Part shown: positions 50,828 through 59,150 of the stretch, piece by piece
How positions within the stretch are numbered: position 1 is the stretch's first letter
Layout: each line of letters begins with the position of its first letter
Source: Chitinophaga barathri
Lineage (GTDB): Bacteria > Bacteroidota > Bacteroidia > Chitinophagales > Chitinophagaceae
Length of the DNA stretch: 64,000 nucleotides
Direction: 5' to 3'
Assembly: GCF_003807585.1 (NCBI RefSeq)
Contig: NZ_RMBX01000014.1
Location: 62,001-126,000, forward strand
Notes under the pieces: generated by a model
Databases searched by the model: none
Told to the model about the DNA's origin: nothing
The model's input: the letters and a program-made list of their open reading frames with translations, nothing else
Position numbers and translations under genes: made by a program

Positions 50828-52225
50828 TTAGAATTCATTGATAAATAACCCGAAATTCCCAACGGCCGCGGCTTTCAGCAGCAGCGCCTGCCATACGTTG
50901 CTGTACGCCACCTCGCGGTCCGTTTCAGCGCGGTTGAGGGTATAGAGGGCCTGTGTCACGTCTACCAGCGTGCTGAGACCGTTGCGGTACATCACTGTTT
51001 TCTGGAGATAGGCCTGTGATGCGCTGCTGATCTGGATGCCGGCCTCGCGGTAGTTGTCCAGCGCATTTTTCATCTTCGCGTCCGCCAGTACCATCTGTGC
51101 TTTCAGCTGCTGGTCTATCACGGTCATTTCATCCTGCAATGCTTTGGATGTAAAGTTCTGAGCGGTGCTCTGCTGCTTTACCCTCAGCGGGCTGGTAAGG
51201 TTCCAGGTGACGCCGACGCCCAGCAGGTAGTTGCTGCGGGTGGGTTTGATGCCTTCCCAGTAATCGTGTGTATAAGCGCTCTGATCCACGGCGTAGGAAG
51301 AACTGAAGCCGGAAGCCCTCGTCTGCATGACGCTGAAGAAGCTGAAAGCCGGGTAGTTCAGTGTTTTGATATATTTCTCCTGTTCCTTGCTGAGCGCGAT
51401 GCGGCTTTGGTAGAATTGCAGCAGCGGGTGCGTTTCCCCCCGGAAGCTGAGCGTGTCTGTAACGACGGCGGGCAGGCGGGTGAGGAAGAGGCTGTCCAGC
51501 GAGAAGTCCTGCGCGGGCACGCCCATCAGCTGGGAGAGCTGGTTGCCTTGTTCCTGTTCAAGGTCTATGGAGCGGGTGAGGGCGATCCGGGCGCTGGATA
51601 CTTCGGCATTGGCGAGGGAGGAATCCACCCCGGCAATGAGGCCGTTGCTGGCGCGGCGGGCCACCACGGAGCGGAACGTATCCGCCCTTTCGAGGTTCCT
51701 TTGCCAGCTTTGCGTGAGGCGTTGCGCGGCCAGCAGGTTCAGGTAAGCGGCCGCTACTTTTACTTCGTGGCGGAACTGCTCCTGCTGCCAGTCGGATTCG
51801 TCCCGGCGGGCAAGTGTTTCAGCGGTCTTTATTCTTTCCTTCATTCTCCCGAAAGCGAAAAACTCCCAGTTGATATTGGCCAGGTAAAGGGCGCCGAAAG
51901 CGGCATTCCAGTTTTGCTCAGGCAGCGGAAGGCCCGAGGAGGCTACCCCTAAACCACCAAAGCCGTACAAAGGTCCGTTCTGTCCGTTCACTGTACCATA
52001 GTCCTGCTGGGCTGAGATATTCAGATTAGGGAGATAGTCCCGTTTCACTTGTTGTACGGTCGCCTTGGAGGCATTCACATAGTTAGCTTTGGCCCTAATG
52101 GTACCATAATTGTTCAACGCCGTCTGCACTGCATCTTTCATGGTCAGCACCTGTGCTTTAGCGCTCCAGGTACAGCTCAGAAGGATAACAGACAACAGCA
52201 GATGAACAGCAGAGCGTTGTGTCAT
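50828..52225 (-). CDS. TolC-family outer-membrane efflux protein
   Basis: Outer-membrane channel of the tripartite pump: 465 residues, signal peptide MTQRSAVHLLLSVILLSCTWSAKAQ, then two repeats of the OEP fold with long helices (LTMKDAVQTALNNYGTIRAKANYVNASKATVQQVKRDYLPNLNI in part; MKNALDNYREAGIQISSASQAY). It leads the tolC-RND-adaptor genes, 34 bases after a sensor kinase gene. A TTGAAG direct repeat at 52299-52315, inside the end of the kinase gene, is probably its regulatory site. Confidence 0.94.
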   Translation of the reverse strand: MTQRSAVHLLLSVILLSCTWSAKAQVLTMKDAVQTALNNYGTIRAKANYVNASKATVQQVKRDYLPNLNISAQQDYGTVNGQNGPLYGFGGLGVASSGLPLPEQNWNAAFGALYLANINWEFFAFGRMKERIKTAETLARRDESDWQQEQFRHEVKVAAAYLNLLAAQRLTQSWQRNLERADTFRSVVARRASNGLIAGVDSSLANAEVSSARIALTRSIDLEQEQGNQLSQLMGVPAQDFSLDSLFLTRLPAVVTDTLSFRGETHPLLQFYQSRIALSKEQEKYIKTLNYPAFSFFSVMQTRASGFSSSYAVDQSAYTHDYWEGIKPTRSNYLLGVGVTWNLTSPLRVKQQSTAQNFTSKALQDEMTVIDQQLKAQMVLADAKMKNALDNYREAGIQISSASQAYLQKTVMYRNGLSTLVDVTQALYTLNRAETDREVAYSNVWQALLLKAAAVGNFGLFINEF

Positions 52226-52259
52226 CTTGTATTTATGAGCGATTTAAGCATGGGCAGCT

Positions 52260-53588
52260 TTAAAGCTGAATTTTCTCATGCAAATAGCGCTCATCATTTT
52301 GAAGCAATTTTGAAGAGTTGGAGGCCGCGGGGAAGGCGATGGTCACCATATGCAGGCTGGATGCAAACTGGTAGCGGATCTTGAAGGAATTTATGTCGCA
52401 GATCTGTTTTACAATAGACAGCCCGATACCGATGGAATGGTTGCATTGTGTGCCCTTTTTGAAGCGCTGGAACATTTCTTCCGGGTTGCCGGTGGGCGGC
52501 ACGCCGGTGTTGCTGATGCGCAGGCAGTCTTTGTCCAGTACCACTTCAATGCGGCCGTTGGGTATATTGTGCCGGATGGCATTGCCGATCAGGTTGTTCA
52601 GCAGGATGTCCACGAGGGAGGCGTGCAGTTTTACATCCACATCGTCCGCCACCTTGTATTCCAGGTGTAGGCCTTTGAGGGTAATGAGATCGCCGAAAGA
52701 GCCCATGGCATCTTTCGTGTATTTGCTGAGGGATACTTCCTCCCGGGCCTCGTATTCGTTGTTTTCCAGGCGGGAAAGCAGTACCAGTGAACGGTTGATG
52801 TGGGTGAGTTTGTCCACCGAGTTCTGCATATCGGAGATCAGCACGGCCTGTTCGCCACGGATGTCCGATTCCGAGAGCAATTCCAGTTTGCTGCGGATGA
52901 TGGCCAGCGGTGTTTGCAGCTCGTGGCTGGCATTTTCAGCGAATTCTTTGAGGGAGATATAATCGTCCACCGCTTTGTCCGTCATTTTGCTCACGTAAGT
53001 GTTCAGTTCGCTGAACTCTTTGGTGCGGGTGGGACGGAGGGCGAGTTTCTTTTTGTTTTTCAGGTTAAAATGCTGGAGTTTTTTGAGGGTGCTGTAAAAC
53101 GGCGCCAGAACGATGCGCGAGGCCAGGCGGGCGGTAAGCACCAGCAATAATATAAGGATGATGAGTTTGGACACTATACTGATGCGCAGGCCGGCCAGGA
53201 TCTGTTCAGAGCGGGTTACATAGTCACCGGAGGTGATCTTGAAATGTTGGCCGTTTACGGTATGCCAGCTGGTAACGGTGATCTTGCGGTCATTGTCTTT
53301 CAGCTCGGGGTCATGCGTTACATCGCGGTCCGTGATCTCGTAATAATCCGCGGGTTTGGTATCGCTCACCGGCACCACTTTGATGCGGCAGCCCTGGGTG
53401 AATTCACCCGGTTCCTCTCCCCTGTTCAACACTTCACCTACCCGCTGATTCACATGTTTCAGCCGCTCCACCGCGGACTTGTCGATCTCATGGCGGATGC
53501 TCACGTAAGTGATGTAACTGTTGATGGGCACAATGATCAGGAGCGTAACGCCCAGGAACCACAAAGTAAATCTGTCAACAAGTTTCAT
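52260..53588 (-). CDS. Two-component sensor histidine kinase
   Basis: A 442-residue kinase with two membrane segments (about 11-32 and 134-156) enclosing a periplasmic sensor of about 100 residues. H lies in ENASHELQTPLAIIRSKL, with N box LLNNLIGNAIRHN and a divergent G2 box HSIGIGLSIVKQI. Its partner regulator is encoded upstream at 53800-54483, with a 137-bp palindromic repeat element between them. The efflux genes follow on the same strand, so the pair likely controls the pump (as BaeSR does in E. coli; analogy). Confidence 0.93.
   Translation of the reverse strand: MKLVDRFTLWFLGVTLLIIVPINSYITYVSIRHEIDKSAVERLKHVNQRVGEVLNRGEEPGEFTQGCRIKVVPVSDTKPADYYEITDRDVTHDPELKDNDRKITVTSWHTVNGQHFKITSGDYVTRSEQILAGLRISIVSKLIILILLLVLTARLASRIVLAPFYSTLKKLQHFNLKNKKKLALRPTRTKEFSELNTYVSKMTDKAVDDYISLKEFAENASHELQTPLAIIRSKLELLSESDIRGEQAVLISDMQNSVDKLTHINRSLVLLSRLENNEYEAREEVSLSKYTKDAMGSFGDLITLKGLHLEYKVADDVDVKLHASLVDILLNNLIGNAIRHNIPNGRIEVVLDKDCLRISNTGVPPTGNPEEMFQRFKKGTQCNHSIGIGLSIVKQICDINSFKIRYQFASSLHMVTIAFPAASNSSKLLQNDERYLHEKIQL
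52298..52315 (-). promoter_or_regulatory. Regulator box upstream of tolC
   Basis: Plus strand TTTGAAGCAATTTTGAAG: two TTGAAG half-sites 11 bp apart, 73 bases before the tolC start. Seventeen of 18 bases match the box at 54508-54525, and both boxes are followed toward the gene by TGCAAAT. Likely bound by the OmpR-family regulator encoded at 53800-54483. Confidence 0.6.
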
Positions 53589-53617
53589 TTGATAATATTA
53601 TTAATGCAAACAAAGCA

Positions 53618-53754
53618 CGTCATTGCGAGGAGCAGCGAAGGAGTGTGCAGGAGCCGCGACGAAGCAATCTCCCAATATTGGAGTACATCACTGCCATGAA
53701 GGAGATTGCTTCGTCGCCCTTCCCGCTTTGGCTCTGCTGCTCCTCGCAATGACG
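53618..53754. repeat. Compound palindromic repeat, copy 2
   Basis: Same family as 23997-24134 but in opposite orientation: outer ends CGTCATTGCGAGGAGC / GCTCCTCGCAATGACG, inner pair GCGACGAAGCAATCTC / GAGATTGCTTCGTCGC. The palindrome extends two bases further each side (GCACGT...ACGTGC). A degenerate half end (CCCTCGTAATGATG) follows at about 53760. It sits between a response regulator gene and its kinase gene. Confidence 0.85.
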
Positions 53755-53799
53755 TGCTCCCCTCGTAATGATGCTTTCCCTGTATCGGTATAAACAAGG

Positions 53800-54483
53800 T
53801 TACTGTTTAGAGGTATTAAATTTGTATCCCAGGCCGTATACTGTTCCGATATAATCCGTTCCGTTTGCCGCGCTGATCTTTTTCCTGATGTTCTTTACAT
53901 GCTGGTATACGAAGTCAAAATTAGCGAGATTATCTGTATAATCCCCCCAAAGGTGCGCCGCGATGCTCTGGCGGGAGAGCACCCTGTTTTTGTTCACGAT
54001 GAAATAAAGGAGGAGGTCGAACTCCTTGCGGGTCATATCCAGCAGGATATCGTTCACCCTGGCTTCCAGGGTATCTATATTGAGGCTGATCTCGTTAAAG
54101 GCGATGATGTTACTGCCGTTGAGCTTTTTGCGCCTGTAAATAGCCCTCAGGCGGGCGTGTAGCTCAGGCAGGTGGAAAGGTTTGGTGAGATAGTCGTCCG
54201 CTCCTTCTTCCAGCCCGATGACCTTATCGTCCAGCGAGTTTTTGGCGGAAAGGATGAGGATGCTGCTCTGGATGCGTTCCATGCGCATGAATGAAAGTAT
54301 GTCCAGGCCATTGCCATCCGGCAGCATGATGTCCAGCAGTACGCAGTCGTACTGGAAAGAGATCAGCCGGTCCTGGGCATCGCGGATGTTGTAGCTCACC
54401 TCGCAGATATAGCCCTCCCTGGCCAGGAATTCGGAGATACTGCTGGCCAGTTCCACATTGTCTTCAATCAGCAACACTTTCAT
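53800..54483 (-). CDS. OmpR-family response regulator
   Basis: A 227-residue regulator: receiver (IEDN, phospho-acceptor D in VLLDIMLPDGNGLDIL, K in YLTKPFHLPEL) and winged helix (about 130-225, with DMTRKEFDLLLYFIVNKNRVLSR). Start at 54483 (MKVLLIEDN) by family alignment; an ATG at 54495 adds four residues. Cognate kinase follows at 52260-53588. The box at 54508-54525 just upstream suggests autoregulation; the same box precedes tolC. Confidence 0.95.
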   Translation of the reverse strand: MKVLLIEDNVELASSISEFLAREGYICEVSYNIRDAQDRLISFQYDCVLLDIMLPDGNGLDILSFMRMERIQSSILILSAKNSLDDKVIGLEEGADDYLTKPFHLPELHARLRAIYRRKKLNGSNIIAFNEISLNIDTLEARVNDILLDMTRKEFDLLLYFIVNKNRVLSRQSIAAHLWGDYTDNLANFDFVYQHVKNIRKKISAANGTDYIGTVYGLGYKFNTSKQ

Positions 54484-54507
54484 ATGACCATGCAAATTAC
54501 GCAGAAA

Positions 54508-54525
54508 TTTGAAGCAATCTTGAAG
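54508..54525 (-). promoter_or_regulatory. Regulator box upstream of the response-regulator gene
   Basis: Plus strand TTTGAAGCAATCTTGAAG: TTGAAG-N5-TTGAAG with 11-bp spacing, 25 bases before the regulator start. It also lies in the divergent region before the lipoprotein gene at 54641. Confidence 0.6.
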
Positions 54526-54640
54526 TAACGCAACCCCTTGGGGCCTCCCGGCGTTATAAAAAACAGATTAACTGATTGAATTACAGTCATTCCCAATTCT
54601 GGCAGGTGATTTGTATAGTAACGGCCGTAAACCTATAAAT

Positions 54641-55549
54641 ATGAAACCATATTCTATTGTAATCCTGGTGTGTGTACTTTTTGCCGCCTGTGCGGGGCCA
54701 TCCTCCGAAAAAAAGGCCGAAGAGAGCGAAGAAACCGATGAACTGTCCGCCGCCATTTCCACGATCAGCAATTATGCCACCAGCATCGATGTAAAAGCCT
54801 CCAGCGGCAACAAGATCATGGCTGCGCATAATTTCAACCAGGGGGATAATACCTCCGGCGTTGTCGGCGTATTCTCCGACAAAAACACGCCCATCCGCCT
54901 TTACATCTTCCCCGAAGGCAATCAGCCGGATACTTCCAGCGAAACCTGGTTTTACCTGGATACCGTAACGGTGGCCGTGAAACTGATGCGGGAGATCATC
55001 ACCACCAAATCCGGCGTGATAGAAAACAGTTTTTATTTCGACGCGGATACGCTGCTGCAGTCGGAATCCCGCAAAGCACCGGACCTGGCCTCGCTGGACA
55101 GTGCTGAAATTGTTCCATACACCTCTCCATACGGGCATACGGACTTCCGCTTTGACCCGCAGGAAGTGAACGACCTGGCGCAACGTGCTTCCATCGCTCT
55201 CACCATTACCCGCCGCGACCTCAGCCCCGGTGCAAACGATGCGCGCAAAATGGGCGCCTCGCATTGGGCTACCGGCAACGAGCCCGGCTGGTCGCTGGCC
55301 ATCATTCCTTACAAAAAGATCCTGTACACCGGCAATTACGGGGAGCAGAAAATAGAATTCCCCCCGGCACAGGCGCAGAAAGGAGATAACGACGCCTCTA
55401 TATTCAGCACTTCAGCGGACGGGCATACGCTCGATATCACTTTTGAAAATAAAGTATGCACGGACGATGCCGGCAAAAAGAGCCCCGGCACCGTTACCCT
55501 GAAACTGGATGGGAAAGTGCTTCGCGGTTGCGGACAGTCCCTGTTCTAA
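54641..55549 (+). CDS. Lipoprotein with COG3650-like C-terminal domain
   Basis: A 302-residue lipoprotein with lipobox FAAC (residues 14-17: VLFAACAGP) after MKPYSIVILVC. The first 200 residues have no family I recognise. The C-terminal part (from ATGNEPGWSLAIIP through DGHTLDITFENKVCTD to GTVTLKLDGKVLRGCGQ) matches the small COG3650/HslJ-neighbour domain with its conserved Cys pair (VCTD...RGCG). Function unknown, envelope-located. Start at 54641 is chosen because it begins the lipoprotein signal; an ATG at 54611 adds ten residues. Divergent from the two-component regulator, whose box lies between them. Confidence 0.75.
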   Translation: MKPYSIVILVCVLFAACAGPSSEKKAEESEETDELSAAISTISNYATSIDVKASSGNKIMAAHNFNQGDNTSGVVGVFSDKNTPIRLYIFPEGNQPDTSSETWFYLDTVTVAVKLMREIITTKSGVIENSFYFDADTLLQSESRKAPDLASLDSAEIVPYTSPYGHTDFRFDPQEVNDLAQRASIALTITRRDLSPGANDARKMGASHWATGNEPGWSLAIIPYKKILYTGNYGEQKIEFPPAQAQKGDNDASIFSTSADGHTLDITFENKVCTDDAGKKSPGTVTLKLDGKVLRGCGQSLF

Positions 55550-55592
55550 AGATATTTTATAAGCGGAAACCACCGTTCCGAATACACTTACC

Positions 55593-55626
55593 CAAAAAAG
55601 AAAGGCCACCGGAACCGGTGGCCTTT
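55593..55626 (-). terminator. Terminator of dsbD
   Basis: Perfect palindrome AAAGGCCACCGG-AA-CCGGTGGCCTTT followed on the minus strand by CTTTTTTGGG. Perfect symmetry means it may also slow the convergent lipoprotein transcript. Confidence 0.8.
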
Positions 55627-55646
55627 CGCGTTGTTGAAGATACCCG

Positions 55647-57653
55647 CTATTTCTTTTTCACTTTTTCCCAGCCTTCAAGCCCCGCTCTCAGCCAGTCCGC
55701 ATACGTCTGGATATCAGGCGTATAGGCTACCGGCCAGGTGAGCAGCTGCTCGTCCGGCGTTATAAGCGCGTAAAGAGGCTGGCTCTGATTGGTGAAATTC
55801 ACAGTCTGCATCGTGGCAAACTTGTCACCGATCGTTACGATATTTTTAGGTTTGCCTTCAGGGGACACGTATTTGAACTGCTGGTCTTCCGGCAGTTTCT
55901 TACGGTCATCCGTATACAGCGACACCAGGATGTATTTGTCTTTGATCAGGTCATGCACCTCGGGGTCCGTCCATACGTTTTCTTCCATGTTGCGGCAGTT
56001 CACGCAGGCCCAGCCCGTAAAGTCGATCAGGATGGGTTTGCCCTTCTCTTTCGCCATCTGCAACGCCTTGTCGTAATCGTTGATCACGTCCGGCTCCACG
56101 GAGCCTCTTTCATGCGCGGTATTGCCGTACCAGCTGTAGCTCATCGGGGGTGCGAAGCCGCTCATGAGTTTCAGGCGGGCATATTTGGTATTGGTGATGC
56201 CGGGTATGAGATAGAGCGTGAACAGGCCGAAGAGCAGCCCGAAAATGATGCGCACGGGGCCGAGTTTTTTCACGGGGCTGTCGTGCGGGAAACGGATGAG
56301 GCCGAACAGGTACAGCGTGGTGAGGATGCCGATGATGATCCAGATGAGGAAAAACGTTTCCCTGTCCAGGATGCCCCAGTGCGTCACGAGGTCCGCATTG
56401 GACAGGAATTTCACCGCCAGCGCCAGCTCCACGAAGCCCAGCACCACTTTTACGGAAGTAAGCCAGCCACCTGATTTAGGCAGGGAGCTAAGCCAGTTCG
56501 GGAACAGGGCGAAGAGCGCGAAGGGCAGTGCCAGCGATACGCCGAAGCCTGCCATACCAGCCGTGAGCAGCCATGCGCCACCATCTGAGTTCAGCGATCC
56601 CGCCAGCAGCGAGCCCAGGATGGGGCCTGTGCAGGAGAAGGACACTACCACCAGGGTGAGCGCCATAAAAAAGATGCCTACGAGCGTACCTTTATTCGCC
56701 TTGGAATCCGCTTTGCTGGCCAGGCCGCTGGGCAGCGTGATCTCAAACAGGCCGAAGAAAGACAGGGCAAATACGAGGAATATCGCGAAGAAGATGACGT
56801 TCAGCCATACGTTCGTGGAAATGTTATTGAAGATCTCCGGCTCCGCCAGGCCCGCCACATGGAAAGGCACGCTGAAGAGCACATAGATCAGGAAGATAAA
56901 GAAGCCGTACATCGTGGCGTTGAAGATGCCTTTTTTCTTGTCCTGGGCGGATTTGGTGAAAAAAGACACCGTGAGCGGGATCATCGGGAACACGCAGGGC
57001 GTCACCAGCGCCACGAGGCCGCCCAGGAAACCCAGCAGGAAGATAAACCAGGGATTGGTCTGCCCTTCCGTGCCAATGCCGCCAACGCGCATTACGGGGT
57101 TCTTCATGTCGATCTTCTCACGTTTGAGGCTTGCGGCCGCATCAGCGTTCGCTTTCAGACCTCCCTGCTCACCGGTAAGGTTGCCGGCGGCATCGGCGGA
57201 GAAGGTGAAGAGATTGTCTTCCTGGTATACTTCTGTTGTATTTGCGATATATGCGCTCACCATCCCGCGGAGGTCCTTTACGGAATCGTTGAAGCGTATG
57301 GTGGCCAGTATTTCAACTTCGTCCAGGTGATATTTGACACTCGATTCCAGCAGCGAATCGTAACCTTCCTGCGGCGCGGTGGCTTCGGTAAGGGAAACGA
57401 TCTTCGCGCGGGTAGCAGCAAGGCTGTCGAAAACGATGCGCGTATTCAGCTCATCGTCACCCATGGCTACCGACAAAATTTTCCACCCTGCATCGATCTT
57501 TGCGGTAAAATGTAAAACAAACTCCTTCTCCCCTTTCTTTTCGGCTTTAAACTCCCACTTCAGGTGTTTAGGGATGGAATCCGCCTCCTGTGCCCGCGCC
57601 TTTGGCTGCGCCAGCAGGAACAGGGCGGCTATCAACGTTAAAAGATTCTTCAT
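55647..57653 (-). CDS. dsbD: Thiol:disulfide interchange protein DsbD
   Basis: Carries reducing power from cytoplasmic thioredoxin across the inner membrane to periplasmic proteins. 668 residues: signal peptide MKNLLTLIAALFLLAQPKARA, an N-terminal DsbD-alpha-like beta domain (about 25-160), eight membrane helices with the two key Cys (ALVTPCVFPMIPL and SFSCTGPILGSLL), and a C-terminal thioredoxin-like domain with WACVNCRNMEE. The N-terminal domain contains no Cys at all, so it cannot pass electrons itself; the separate protein at 57754-58203 keeps the Cys pair. Start at 57653 marks the signal peptide; 57695 would add 14 residues. Confidence 0.94.
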   Translation of the reverse strand: MKNLLTLIAALFLLAQPKARAQEADSIPKHLKWEFKAEKKGEKEFVLHFTAKIDAGWKILSVAMGDDELNTRIVFDSLAATRAKIVSLTEATAPQEGYDSLLESSVKYHLDEVEILATIRFNDSVKDLRGMVSAYIANTTEVYQEDNLFTFSADAAGNLTGEQGGLKANADAAASLKREKIDMKNPVMRVGGIGTEGQTNPWFIFLLGFLGGLVALVTPCVFPMIPLTVSFFTKSAQDKKKGIFNATMYGFFIFLIYVLFSVPFHVAGLAEPEIFNNISTNVWLNVIFFAIFLVFALSFFGLFEITLPSGLASKADSKANKGTLVGIFFMALTLVVVSFSCTGPILGSLLAGSLNSDGGAWLLTAGMAGFGVSLALPFALFALFPNWLSSLPKSGGWLTSVKVVLGFVELALAVKFLSNADLVTHWGILDRETFFLIWIIIGILTTLYLFGLIRFPHDSPVKKLGPVRIIFGLLFGLFTLYLIPGITNTKYARLKLMSGFAPPMSYSWYGNTAHERGSVEPDVINDYDKALQMAKEKGKPILIDFTGWACVNCRNMEENVWTDPEVHDLIKDKYILVSLYTDDRKKLPEDQQFKYVSPEGKPKNIVTIGDKFATMQTVNFTNQSQPLYALITPDEQLLTWPVAYTPDIQTYADWLRAGLEGWEKVKKK

Positions 57654-57692
57654 ATATATGATAGACTTAACAGATTGAATTAAAGATAAAAG

Positions 57693-57726
57693 CAAAAACG
57701 AGTTCTTTCGGGCGAAAGAACTCGTT
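57693..57726 (-). terminator. Terminator between the DsbD-N-like gene and dsbD
   Basis: Perfect 14-bp stem AACGAGTTCTTTCG / CGAAAGAACTCGTT with a 2-base loop, followed on the minus strand by TTTTTGCTTTT. It separates the two genes into different transcripts, at least in part. Confidence 0.85.
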
Positions 57727-57753
57727 CCTGATATGCTGAAAAAATATTGGTAA

Positions 57754-58203
57754 TTATTTCAGATCAAAGGCAAAGTCCACTTGCGTTGGCGGCAGGCACT
57801 GATGGTCGTCGCAGACCATAAATTCCACAGAACCTTTGAATTTGGTGGCAGCTTTACCTTTTACGGTTACCCGCTGAACGAAAGAAACGCTGTTTTCGTA
57901 GTATTTCAGTTCAGAATCGAAGTTTTTGTCGAAGGCTTTTTTCAGTTTGCCGTTTTCTTTTACTTTACCGGTAGCAGCTACCAGCGGGTTTTTGGCAAAT
58001 TTAAACGTAGTGGGGACCGGGCCTTCGCCGGCTTCCTGTGCGTACAGGTGCCATCCTTTTTCGATGGTGGCGGTAGCGATCACATCATAAGTCGTAGCGT
58101 TCACCTTTTTGGTGCTGAACGCCCATTTTACCGGGTCGAGGTCCTGTGCTACCGCCAGTACGGGCAGTGCGAACAGGCACAATGCAACGAGTAATTTCTT
58201 CAT
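57754..58203 (-). CDS. DsbD N-terminal-domain-like periplasmic protein
   Basis: A 149-residue exported protein (signal peptide MKKLLVALCLFALPVLAVAQ) with the fold pattern of the DsbD alpha domain: KWAFSTKKVNATTYDVIATATIEKGWHLYAQ (in part) near the start and the redox pair CDDHQCLPP near the end, comparable to CADAGxCYPP of E. coli DsbD. It likely accepts electrons from the DsbD membrane part and reduces periplasmic targets. The neighbouring DsbD has lost these cysteines in its own N-domain, which suggests a split of labour (inference). Confidence 0.82.
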   Translation of the reverse strand: MKKLLVALCLFALPVLAVAQDLDPVKWAFSTKKVNATTYDVIATATIEKGWHLYAQEAGEGPVPTTFKFAKNPLVAATGKVKENGKLKKAFDKNFDSELKYYENSVSFVQRVTVKGKAATKFKGSVEFMVCDDHQCLPPTQVDFAFDLK

Positions 58204-58258
58204 AGTTCCTTTTTTTGCTGGTTGGTTGGTGGTTTTGATGAACCAGGCGGTGTTTCCC

Positions 58259-58951
58259 CTAGTTGTTATTGATCAGGCTCTGGAATATCAGCTGGCCGTC
58301 GCGGTTACCGAGCACTTCGCTGGTAGCCCTTTCCGGGTGCGGCATCATTCCAAATACGTTTCTTTCTTTATTGCATATACCGGCGATATTGCGGATAGCG
58401 CCGTTCGGGTTAGCAGAATCAACAATATTGCCAAATTCATCGCAATAGCGGAAAAGCACCTGGTTGTTGGCAAACAGCCCGTCCAGTGTGGCTTCGTCCG
58501 CATAATACCTTCCTTCGCCGTGGGCTACGGGGATCATGAGGGGGCGGCCGGTCACTTCTTTGGTGATGGACGTATGGGTGTTTTCGCTTTTCATGAAGAT
58601 GTTTTTGCAAACGAACTGCTGGTTCTGGTTTTTCAGCAGCGCGCCGGGAAGGAGGCCTGCTTCGCACAGGATCTGGAAGCCGTTGCAAACGCCGATCACG
58701 CGGCCGCCTTTTTTGGCGAATTCCACCACGCTTTGCATCATCGGGCTGAACTTGGCAATCGCGCCGCAACGCAGGTAATCGCCATAAGAAAAACCGCCGG
58801 GGAGCAAAATGCAGTCTTCGGTGGAAAACATGCTCAGGTCCTTTTCTTTGTGCCAAAGGTTAATCACATCCTGGTTCAGGTCATTGCGCAGGGCATCGAT
58901 CATGTCTTGGTCACAGTTTGAACCGGGAAAAGTAACAACTCCAAATTTCAT
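58259..58951 (-). CDS. purQ: Phosphoribosylformylglycinamidine synthase, glutaminase subunit PurQ
   Basis: Supplies ammonia from glutamine to PurL for the fourth step of purine synthesis. Class I glutamine amidotransferase of 230 residues: nucleophile C89 in VIGVCNGFQIL, H205 and E207 in MMPHPERA, and N-terminal FPGSNCDQD. Long-form PurQ of the small-subunit type. Monocistronic with its own promoter (59081-59111) and a leader of about 120 bases that contains a hairpin at 58978-59000. Confidence 0.97.
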   Translation of the reverse strand: MKFGVVTFPGSNCDQDMIDALRNDLNQDVINLWHKEKDLSMFSTEDCILLPGGFSYGDYLRCGAIAKFSPMMQSVVEFAKKGGRVIGVCNGFQILCEAGLLPGALLKNQNQQFVCKNIFMKSENTHTSITKEVTGRPLMIPVAHGEGRYYADEATLDGLFANNQVLFRYCDEFGNIVDSANPNGAIRNIAGICNKERNVFGMMPHPERATSEVLGNRDGQLIFQSLINNN

Positions 58952-58977
58952 CTGTTCAGTTTAATTTTTTTACGGGC

Positions 58978-59000
58978 CAGATGGGATTTCATCTCATCTG
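58978..59000 (-). promoter_or_regulatory. Hairpin in the purQ leader
   Basis: CAGATGGGAT / ATCTCATCTG, 10-bp stem with one mismatch and a 3-base loop, 27 bases before the purQ start. No T run follows, so it is not a terminator; a role in leader control is possible but unproven. Confidence 0.35.
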
Positions 59001-59080
59001 CATATTTATTTTTTTAGAGGCTATGCACCGGTTTTACGCCGTCTCATATTAACACCTCCGTTAATTTATCCAGGAAACAA

Positions 59081-59111
59081 CAAAATTACTACGCCTTTGT
59101 GAATATACAAT
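59081..59111 (-). promoter_or_regulatory. Promoter of purQ
   Basis: Minus strand reads ATTG-N19-TAATTTTG: exact -7 element, ideal spacing, three of four -33 bases. Confidence 0.6.
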
Positions 59112-59150
59112 AACCGCTCATAGATTTATGATTCCGCTAACACCATCGGC

